A DNA stretch of 54,477 nucleotides from the NCBI GenBank assembly GCA_030605695.1, contig JAUWHX010000008.1, forward strand, positions 1-54,477, read 5' to 3'. The stretch is from a bacterium. GTDB taxonomy: Bacteria; Hydrothermota; UBA3073; JACQXS01. Shown piece after piece: positions 48,609-54,477 of the stretch. Positions within the stretch are counted from its first letter, which is position 1. Each line of letters begins with the position of its first letter. A model generated the notes under the pieces. That model had not been told where the DNA came from. It saw nothing but the letters and a program-made list of their open reading frames with translations, and did no database searches. Made by a program: the position numbers and the translations under genes.

Positions 48609-48650
48609 AGTAATAGTTAAACCCATTTACTCATATATAAAATAGACGAA

Positions 48651-50228
48651 GTGTATCAAGTATTCCCTCTTAAATATAGGCCAAAGACTTTTGATGAAGT
48701 AATTGGTCAGACTCATGTTACTCAGACTCTTAAAAATGAGGTTAAATATGCAAGAATTGCCAACTCTTACTTGTTTGCCGGACCAAGAGGAGTGGGAAAA
48801 ACTACAACCGCAAGGATATTTGCTAAGGCATTAAATTGCGTAAATGGCCCCACGACTGAACCTTGTAATTCTTGCCAGCGATGCAAGGAAATACAACTCG
48901 TGAATTCTCTTGATGTCCTTGAAATTGATGGTGCGTCCAATCGTGGAATTGACGAAGTCCGTCAACTCCGTGAAAGAGTTAAATATGCTCCTTCTCATGG
49001 AAAATATAAAATCTATATTATTGATGAAGTCCATATGTTAACAGAGGAAGCTTTCAACGCTTTGCTAAAAACTATTGAAGAACCACCTTCTCATGTCCTC
49101 TTTATTCTTGCCACTACTGCTCCTTACAAATTGCCACTTACCATTCTATCAAGATGTCAGCGATTCAACTTCAGAAAAGTTAGTCCAACCTCCATTTCGG
49201 AAAAGATAAAAAATATTGCACTCCTTGAATCTGTAGAAATTGATGATTCTGCCTGTTCCTTTATTGCTAAATTTGTAGATGGTTCACTCCGGGATGCCAT
49301 ATCTATGCTTGACCAGCTTATTCCATATACTAATGGTAAAATAAAAACTACAGACATACAAACTCTTCTTGGATTACCTCCACAAACTATCTTCTTTGAA
49401 CTTACAGATTATATCATAAAAAGAGACTCTTCTTCTATGCTTACCTTGACTCAAGATATAATAAATCAAGGAATAGCTCCTAAAGAGTTGCTGTCGGGAC
49501 TCATTAATCATTTGCAGACTATTTTTCTCTTTAAAACCGGTATCCCTATTGATAATGAATCTACTTCTGCTTACAACAAACAGGTCTCTTTGCTTAAAAC
49601 ACCACATATACTCCGTCTCATAAAATTCTTGTTTGACACAGAAAAAAATATGAGAAATGCACTATCAGAGGAAACTTACCTGCAACAAGCTCTTGTGAGA
49701 GCTTCAATTTGTACACAGATTTCAATTGACGAAATACTTGCTCAACTTGGCTCTGCCTCTAAATCACATGGTGACACAGACAAAATACTCTCCGATAAGA
49801 GTCCGATGACTCCAAAAGAATCGAAATCTTCAGACCAGCCCGTGAAGACAAAAGACCAATTTCCAGTTTCACATCCTCCACTCCGCGGTGAACCACAAGA
49901 AGAACCGACAAATCTTCAACAAATATGGAAATCACTGTGCCAAAAATTAACTGCTGAAAAACACTCTTCTCTTGAAAGTGTTATTGCTCAAATTACTCCC
50001 CTTGAACTCAATGATGAAAAACTCCTTATCCAATGTGCCAATGATTTCCTTAAAGCAAAGATAGAGAAAAATTTATCATTCCTTGAGGATGCACTTAATG
50101 AAATTGTCAGCAAACCAATACATATCATTTTTGAGCCTTCTAAATCTAAAAAGAGTCTGTTAGAAGAGCCAATAGTTAAAACTACAATTGAAATGTTCAA
50201 CGCCGAACCAGTTACAACCCACAAATAA
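48651..50228 (+). CDS. dnaX: DNA polymerase III subunit tau/gamma
   Basis: The start is GTG: VFPLKYRPKTFDEVIGQ is the canonical beginning. Walker A GPRGVGKTTTARIFAK is near 46-61, the zinc-binding cysteines are in CVNGPTTEPCNSCQRC (about 64-79), Walker B is IIDEVHML (about 124-131), and sensor motif ILSRCQRFNF is near 167. It is the clamp-loader motor of the replisome. At 525 residues it has a tau-like tail but no visible frameshift site. A CTCCGCGGTGAACC element (49879-49896) in the linker encodes PLRGEP, like one in murF. The stop overlaps ybaB by one base. Confidence 0.95.
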   Translation: MYQVFPLKYRPKTFDEVIGQTHVTQTLKNEVKYARIANSYLFAGPRGVGKTTTARIFAKALNCVNGPTTEPCNSCQRCKEIQLVNSLDVLEIDGASNRGIDEVRQLRERVKYAPSHGKYKIYIIDEVHMLTEEAFNALLKTIEEPPSHVLFILATTAPYKLPLTILSRCQRFNFRKVSPTSISEKIKNIALLESVEIDDSACSFIAKFVDGSLRDAISMLDQLIPYTNGKIKTTDIQTLLGLPPQTIFFELTDYIIKRDSSSMLTLTQDIINQGIAPKELLSGLINHLQTIFLFKTGIPIDNESTSAYNKQVSLLKTPHILRLIKFLFDTEKNMRNALSEETYLQQALVRASICTQISIDEILAQLGSASKSHGDTDKILSDKSPMTPKESKSSDQPVKTKDQFPVSHPPLRGEPQEEPTNLQQIWKSLCQKLTAEKHSSLESVIAQITPLELNDEKLLIQCANDFLKAKIEKNLSFLEDALNEIVSKPIHIIFEPSKSKKSLLEEPIVKTTIEMFNAEPVTTHK

Positions 50229-50554
50229 TGTCAAAAGATCTTGGACAAATGCTTAAAAAATTTGAAGAAGTGAAAAATCTAATTGCAAAAATGCAAGACC
50301 AATTTAAAAACAAAAAAGTTGAGGTCAATACAGGAGCTGGGCTCGTAAAAGTCGTAGCAAATGGGAATCAGGAAATTATAGAAATTCATATTGACCCAGA
50401 ACTTATACGATTAAAAGACAAAAAATTACTTGAAGATCTTATAAAATCTGCTGTCAATCAGGTAAGGCAGGAGGCGATGAAAGTGTCACAAGACTTGGTT
50501 AAAAAAGCTATGGGCGTTAACGCAAAAGATTTTGGGAACTTTCTCTCTGAGTAA
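50228..50554 (+). CDS. YbaB/EbfC-family nucleoid-associated protein, 108 aa
   Basis: The YbaB pattern is complete: GQMLKKFEEVKNLIAKMQDQF, then KVEVNTGAGLVKVVANGNQEI, IHIDPELI and LEDLIKSAVNQVRQEA. These small dimers bind DNA near replication genes. It follows dnaX with a TAATG overlap, as in most bacteria. recR, the usual third gene, is absent; the por operon starts 37 bp later. Confidence 0.94.
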   Translation: MSKDLGQMLKKFEEVKNLIAKMQDQFKNKKVEVNTGAGLVKVVANGNQEIIEIHIDPELIRLKDKKLLEDLIKSAVNQVRQEAMKVSQDLVKKAMGVNAKDFGNFLSE

Positions 50555-50590
50555 TTAAAGCAATTCCTATGTCAAAAAGTAGGGGGTAAT

Positions 50591-51172
50591 ATGGAAAAGA
50601 TTTTTGAGGTAAGATGGCACGGTAGAGGTGGGCAAGGAGCGAAAACTGCTGCTATTCTTTTTGGGGATGCTGCTATGTCAACAGGGAAATATCTACAAGC
50701 ATTTCCAGAATATGGTCCAGAACGAATGGGTGCTCCTGTCCAGGCGTTTAATAGACTCTCTGATTCAAAAATTACACTGCATTGCGGAGTTAAAGAGCCA
50801 GATGTAGTAGTAGTCCTGGACCCTACACTTTTAGAATCACAGCCAGTGACTAAAGGGCTTAAATCTGATGGAACTATTATTATAAATACCTTGCTTGAAT
50901 CAAAAGAGCTTCGTAAAAAATTGAACTTAGCTACACAGAAAGTATTTACTATTAATGCTTCCGGCATTTCACGTGATACACTTGGCAGAGAACTTCCCAA
51001 TACACCGATGCTTGGTGCACTTGCGAAAGTTACTGAAATTATAGGACTTGAGGATTTAATTGCCTATACAAAAAAGAAACTTGTGAAAAAGTTTAGAGGT
51101 AAAGGCAGCGGAGTTATTGAAGGAAATTTAGAATCAATCAAAAGAGCTTACAATAGCGTGAGAGGAGGATAA
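50591..51172 (+). CDS. porC: Pyruvate:ferredoxin oxidoreductase, gamma subunit
   Basis: FEVRWHGRGGQGAKTAAILFGDAA (start) with YLQAFPEYGPERMGAPVQAFNRL is the typical gamma-subunit sequence, and PDVVVVLDPTLL follows. This subunit helps bind CoA and holds the complex together. A strong ribosome site (AGGGGGT) precedes the ATG. It is the first gene of a four-subunit cluster in the order gamma-delta-alpha-(unknown)-beta. The symbol follows Thermotoga usage; archaea call it porG. Confidence 0.93.
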   Translation: MEKIFEVRWHGRGGQGAKTAAILFGDAAMSTGKYLQAFPEYGPERMGAPVQAFNRLSDSKITLHCGVKEPDVVVVLDPTLLESQPVTKGLKSDGTIIINTLLESKELRKKLNLATQKVFTINASGISRDTLGRELPNTPMLGALAKVTEIIGLEDLIAYTKKKLVKKFRGKGSGVIEGNLESIKRAYNSVRGG

Positions 51173-51173
51173 A

Positions 51174-51458
51174 ATGGCACTTTCTTCTTGGAAAGAATTG
51201 CCCATTGGAACTATAATTACTAAGCCAGGCAGTGCTCGTGAATTTAAAACTGGAGACTGGAGGTCTCAAAGACCTATATGGGACCCAGAAAAGTGCATAC
51301 ACTGCCTTATTTGTTTTATATACTGCCCGGATAGTTCAATCAAAGTAAATAGCGAAGGGAAAATGACAGGAATAGATTTAGATTATTGTAAGGGATGTGG
51401 AATCTGTGAAGAAGAATGCCCTAAACAAGCAATACATATGGAAATAGAGAAAAGATAA
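51174..51458 (+). CDS. porD: Pyruvate:ferredoxin oxidoreductase, delta (ferredoxin-type) subunit
   Basis: A small protein of 94 residues with two 4Fe-4S motifs: CIHCLICFIYCPDSS and CKGCGICEEECPKQA. It carries electrons from the TPP site to external ferredoxin. GAGGAGG precedes its ATG, which starts one base after the gamma stop. Confidence 0.95.
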   Translation: MALSSWKELPIGTIITKPGSAREFKTGDWRSQRPIWDPEKCIHCLICFIYCPDSSIKVNSEGKMTGIDLDYCKGCGICEEECPKQAIHMEIEKR

Positions 51459-51471
51459 TTAGGAGGGAAAA

Positions 51472-52638
51472 ATGCCAATTCGTGCTTTAACAGGGAATGA
51501 GGCAATGGCTGAGGCTATGCGGCAAATAAACCCGGATGTCGTTGCCGCTTATCCCATTACTCCTGCCACTGAAATAGTCCAGTTGTTTGCTTCATTTGTT
51601 GCTGATGGACTTGTGGACACGGAATTCGTGCCTGTGGAATCAGAGCACTCTGCAATTGCTGCCTGCACTGGTGCTGCTGCTGCTGGTGCAAGGGTGATGA
51701 CCAGCACCGCATCACAAGGACTTGCTTTGATGCATGAAATTCTCTATATCGCCGCAGGTCTCCGTGCTCCCATTGTTATTTGTGAGGTCAATCGCTCAAT
51801 GTCGTCACCTATAAATATTCACTGCGACCATTCGGATACTATGGGCTCACGGGAAGCTGGCTGGATTCAAATCTTCGCTGAGGATGCGCAAGATGCTTAC
51901 GATTTGACAATACAAGCCATAAGGATTTCCGAAGAAGTTTTGTTACCAGTTATAGTGAGTACCGATGCGTTTATTATATCTCATTCTATGCAACGAGTGG
52001 ATATACTGGAAGATAACGAAGTCCAGAAGTTTATAGGACCTCATAAATCACCGTATTCTTTATTTGAAAAAACTATTACGATTGGACCACTTGATTTGCA
52101 AGATTACTTTTTTGAACACAAGCGTCAGCAAATAGATGCAATGTGGAAATCGCCTCAGATAATAGAGAAAGTAGCTAAAGAATTTGCTACCAAGTTTGGC
52201 AGGACTTACGGATTCCTTGAACAATATCGGATGGAAGGTGCCGAGCAGGTGATTATAGCTTGTGGCTCAACCTGTGGAACTGCTCGTGTTGCCATAGATA
52301 CTTTGAGAGAGAAAGGAATTAAAGTCGGACTATTAAACCTTCGTGTAATGCGTCCTTTCCCACACGCTAAACTACTTGAGTTACTTAAATCGTTTAAGCT
52401 TGTTAGTATTCTTGACCGCTCTGTTACGATGAGCACTATGGGGGGTCCTGTTTATGTTGAACTCCGAAGTGCCTTATATGATGCTCCTGAGCGACCTCTA
52501 CTTGTTGATTATATTTATGGACTTGGAGGTAGGGACATTGATGTGGAGCAGATAATGGATGTTGCATTAAAAGGAGAGCAAATTATTAAAAAGAATAAAG
52601 TAGAAAAGCCAGTTGATTATATTGGACTGAGAGAATAA
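51472..52638 (+). CDS. porA: Pyruvate:ferredoxin oxidoreductase, alpha subunit
   Basis: GNEAMAEAMRQINPDVVAAYPITPATEIV opens it in two parts, followed by VESEHSAIAACTGAAAAGARVMTSTASQGLALMHE and CDHSDTMGSREAGWIQIFAEDAQDAYD, the pyrimidine-binding and substrate domains of the pyruvate enzyme. Domain III with GSTCGTARVAIDTLREKG is complete. The stop overlaps the next gene by one base (TAATG). The pyruvate assignment over other 2-oxoacids rests on general likeness. Confidence 0.93.
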   Translation: MPIRALTGNEAMAEAMRQINPDVVAAYPITPATEIVQLFASFVADGLVDTEFVPVESEHSAIAACTGAAAAGARVMTSTASQGLALMHEILYIAAGLRAPIVICEVNRSMSSPINIHCDHSDTMGSREAGWIQIFAEDAQDAYDLTIQAIRISEEVLLPVIVSTDAFIISHSMQRVDILEDNEVQKFIGPHKSPYSLFEKTITIGPLDLQDYFFEHKRQQIDAMWKSPQIIEKVAKEFATKFGRTYGFLEQYRMEGAEQVIIACGSTCGTARVAIDTLREKGIKVGLLNLRVMRPFPHAKLLELLKSFKLVSILDRSVTMSTMGGPVYVELRSALYDAPERPLLVDYIYGLGGRDIDVEQIMDVALKGEQIIKKNKVEKPVDYIGLRE

Positions 52639-53270
52639 TGATGCTATTTTTATTGACTTCCCCAGTGCTTGGTGACTCATTAAATTTGGAAACTGCTAAG
52701 CTAATAATCAACTCTCAGCACGATATGGCAATGTACGGCATAACGGTCGTGGTTGGACTATTTGCTTTATTATTGATTCTCTATTGGCTCCTGCAGATTC
52801 CTCTTGCTAATCGGAAGATAGACAATGCTATCAAGAATGAAATAACTGGTAAGGCATCAGAAGAATTCAAAAAGTATACTCAAGAACTTGATAAAAAACT
52901 CGAAGACAATAGTAAGAAAATGGATGAAAAAATGGAAGCACTGGACGACTACATGTTTTTGCTACATTCTGCAGAAACATCAAGGCTCCACGCTAATAAT
53001 GCTGAACTAAGAAAACTTTGGGATACTGCTGCTCTTTGGTGGTCGAGAGCTGTTAAATCTTACGCAGAGACTCATATACAGGAGAAACTATTAAGAGTTG
53101 CTGTAAATGGGCTTATGGGAAACCTCCAAAAGTGCGAAAAGCTTAACGAAAAAGGTAAAGAAGAAATAAAGGAGTGTCTTCCTGATATTCCAGACATCCT
53201 CTCAACAGAGAAAAGAAGTATTGAAAAAAAGTTAGATAAGTTACCAAATGAGGCACCGAAGAAATCGTAG
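52638..53270 (+). CDS. Membrane-anchored coiled-coil protein inside the por operon, 210 aa
   Basis: This is not a known por subunit. A signal-like start (MMLFLLTSPVLGDS) and one strong membrane helix (about 34-56, GITVVVGLFALLLILYWLL) are followed by a charged coiled coil (about 60-105) and a helical region (LRKLWDTAALWWSRAVKSYAE; LLRVAVNGLMGNLQ). It could anchor or organise the oxidoreductase at the membrane, but this is inference from position. Its last residues (KLDKLPNEAPKKS) come from TTACCAAATGA, nearly the repeat unit of the array that follows 5 bp later, so the array may have seeded from, or spread into, this gene. Confidence 0.75.
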   Translation: MMLFLLTSPVLGDSLNLETAKLIINSQHDMAMYGITVVVGLFALLLILYWLLQIPLANRKIDNAIKNEITGKASEEFKKYTQELDKKLEDNSKKMDEKMEALDDYMFLLHSAETSRLHANNAELRKLWDTAALWWSRAVKSYAETHIQEKLLRVAVNGLMGNLQKCEKLNEKGKEEIKECLPDIPDILSTEKRSIEKKLDKLPNEAPKKS

Positions 53271-53272
53271 AG

Positions 53273-53512
53273 TATATGAATGAGTTAGAGAGTTCTATGA
53301 GTGACTCGGTAACATTACCGAATGACTTGGTAGCATTACCGAACCGATGGGGAACACTGCCGAACGACTCGGTAGCATTGCCGAATGAATGGGTAAGATT
53401 ACCGAACGGATGGGGAACATTCCCGAACGAGTGGGGAACATTACCGAATGGATGGGGAAGAGTACCGAATGACTTGGGAACCTTCCCGAACGAATTGGGA
53501 ATATATGGAGTG
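53273..53512. repeat. 21-bp palindromic array with shared 30-bp leader (por operon)
   Basis: The leader 53273-53302 is followed by units starting at 53303, 53324, 53345, 53366, 53387, 53408, 53429, 53450 and 53471, plus a degenerate tenth at 53492. Cores are GGTAA-CA-TTACC or GGGAA-CA-TTCCC; units 1, 5, 6 and 9 pair perfectly, with the arm change made on both sides. Confidence 0.93.
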
Positions 53513-53530
53513 CAACAAGTAAAAGACTGA
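53276..53530 (+). CDS. Small heptad-repeat ORF inside the por operon, 84 aa
   Basis: It starts MNELESSMS, the same 9 residues (and same 30 bp) as the small ORF between ftsW and murG. Nine repeats of seven residues follow, of the form DSVTLPN, DLVALPN, EWGTLPN, GWGTFPN, then a short tail IYGVQQVKD. It lies between a por-operon membrane gene and porB on the same strand. Because 21 bp is a multiple of three, openness alone does not prove translation; two reverse-strand frames are open too. The shared start codon and downstream placement favour this frame. No family is known to me. Confidence 0.45.
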   Translation: MNELESSMSDSVTLPNDLVALPNRWGTLPNDSVALPNEWVRLPNGWGTFPNEWGTLPNGWGRVPNDLGTFPNELGIYGVQQVKD

Positions 53531-53548
53531 GAGAATGAGGAGGAAAAT

Positions 53549-54466
53549 ATGCCAAGTTTGAAAGAACTTTCAAAAAATACAGGGCTTTTTACAGGAGGAC
53601 ATCGTGCTTGTTCAGGATGTGCAGGACCTATTGTGATAAACCAGGCACTCTCTGTCGCAGGCCCAAAAACCATCGTTTCCACATCAACAGGGTGTATGGA
53701 AGTCGTATCCACTATAAATCCATACACTGCCTGGAATGTCCCGTATATCCATGTTGCTTTCGAGACAGCGGCTTCTGCTCTATCGGGTGTTGAAGCGGCT
53801 TATCAATCTCTTCGTCGGAAAGGGAAAATAAAGGAAAAGTGGAATCTTATCGCCTTTTCCGGTGATGGCGGAACTTATGATATTGGCTTTCAAGGACTAT
53901 CAGGTGCTATTGAGCGTGGACACGATTTTTTATATATCTGCTATGACAACGAAGCTTATATGAATACTGGAATACAGCGCTCATCTGCTACTCCACGAGG
54001 TGCTCACACTACTACCTCTCCCGCAGGAACTGTTATTCCTGGGAAAAAGCAATTTCGTAAGAATCTCACAGAAATCGTAGTTGCTCATGGAGCTCCTTAT
54101 GTAGCACAAGCTATTCCTTCAAATTGGGCTGACTTTACCCGCAAAGTCAGAAAAGCACTGGATACAGAAGGTCCTACATTTATAGATATCTTATCTCCTT
54201 GCCCACTTGGTTGGAGATACCCAGCTAACAAGACAATTGAAATCGCTCGTCTTGCTGTAGAGTGCAAGTTCTGGCCTCTTTATGAAGTTGAAAATGGCAA
54301 ATACAAGCTAAATTATAAACCTCGCAAAGAAGTGTCGGTTGAGGAATGGTTGCGTCTCCAGGGCAGATTCGCACATCTCTTTACACCAGAAAATGAGCAT
54401 ATAATAGAGGAAATTCAAGAAGAGGTTGACCGCAGATGGGAACGGCTTTTAGAAAAATGCAAATAA
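53549..54466 (+). CDS. porB: Pyruvate:ferredoxin oxidoreductase, beta subunit
   Basis: HRACSGCAGPIVINQAL supplies two cluster cysteines, TSTGCMEVVST a third. The TPP motif runs FSGDGGTYDIGFQGLSGA to CYDNEAYMNTGIQRS. It decarboxylates pyruvate on TPP and passes electrons through its 4Fe-4S cluster. The length of 305 residues is usual. GAGGAGG precedes the ATG. It ends 11 bp before the window does, so anything downstream is unseen. Confidence 0.95.
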   Translation: MPSLKELSKNTGLFTGGHRACSGCAGPIVINQALSVAGPKTIVSTSTGCMEVVSTINPYTAWNVPYIHVAFETAASALSGVEAAYQSLRRKGKIKEKWNLIAFSGDGGTYDIGFQGLSGAIERGHDFLYICYDNEAYMNTGIQRSSATPRGAHTTTSPAGTVIPGKKQFRKNLTEIVVAHGAPYVAQAIPSNWADFTRKVRKALDTEGPTFIDILSPCPLGWRYPANKTIEIARLAVECKFWPLYEVENGKYKLNYKPRKEVSVEEWLRLQGRFAHLFTPENEHIIEEIQEEVDRRWERLLEKCK

Positions 54467-54477
54467 AGAGAATCGAC

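Noticed and set aside
48431-48613. Open frame across the tRNA gene
   Set aside because: It overlaps the well-formed tRNA-Ala and the end of the OmpA-like gene.
53143-53727. Reverse-strand open frame with SFGNVPH-like heptads across the por-operon array
   Set aside because: It runs antisense through the end of the membrane gene and the start of porB. A 21-bp repeat stays open in any frame that is open in one unit, so openness is not evidence of coding.

Overview
The window is about 54 kb of AT-rich bacterial chromosome. It looks like an anaerobic, diderm member of the FCB-type candidate phyla; WOR-3/Stahlbacteria-, TA06- or Cloacimonadota-like lineages are my guess, which I could not test. 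The evidence is: DAP-type peptidoglycan genes (MurE carries DNPR); TonB/ExbB/ExbD and an outer-membrane PorV-like barrel, so two membranes; secreted proteins ending in type IX-like (Por) sorting domains; a four-subunit pyruvate:ferredoxin oxidoreductase; a gingipain-like protease with a serpin; and a giant cyclase/ATPase/TPR regulator.

Layout. 1-3.7 kb: the 3' end of alr, then an accessory stretch on the minus strand (unknown protein, PD-(D/E)XK nuclease-like protein, AAA/Orc-like ATPase) packed with repeats. 3.8-6.3 kb: MBL-fold RNase-like gene and mgtE. 6.4-11 kb: the cyclase/ATPase/TPR protein and a truncated cyclase remnant. 11-13.2 kb: rsmA, a CDP-alcohol phosphatidyltransferase, rsmI. 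13.3-17 kb: two secreted beta-propeller proteins. 17.1-24 kb: DUF89 protein, dipeptide epimerase, C25-like protease, serpin, GlmU-like uridylyltransferase, LytR_C protein, rsfS. 24.1-39.1 kb: a division/cell-wall (dcw) cluster mraZ-rsmH-ftsL-ftsI-murE-murF-mraY-murD-ftsW-[small ORF]-murG-murC-ftsA-ftsZ, with no murB, ddl or ftsQ. 39.2-48.5 kb: an envelope operon (FlgD-like protein, PorV-like barrel, TPR protein, ExbB, an ExbB-ExbD fusion, ExbD, TonB, OmpA-like protein). Then tRNA-Ala(CGC), dnaX, ybaB, and 50.6-54.5 kb the por operon.

The most unusual content is not a gene but a layer of short repeats. (a) Three arrays with an exact 21-bp period, each unit built on a small palindrome, each starting just downstream of a gene on that gene's strand; two share an identical 30-bp leader encoding MNELESSMS. 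(b) Several dispersed short motifs and palindromes (CCACAGGATTCTGCGAA, GGATCCGATGGACAATC, TGTAGGGGC...) inserted in frame into conserved genes such as ftsI, ftsA, murD, murE, murF and rsmA. (c) Degenerate arrays with a 7-bp period inside the reading frames of rsmA, rsmH, murE, murF, murD, murG, ftsZ and the secreted proteins. (d) A 76-bp near-identical tract shared by murE and murF. The nearest described parallels I know are Rickettsia palindromic elements (in-frame insertions) and cyanobacterial STRR heptamers; this combination is the best candidate for something undescribed.

A second pattern is that several promoters (TTGACA, 16-17 bp, TAAATT-like) end 5-9 bases before the start codon, which predicts leaderless mRNAs for mgtE, rsmI, the DUF89 gene, the SBBP gene and the first gene of the envelope operon.
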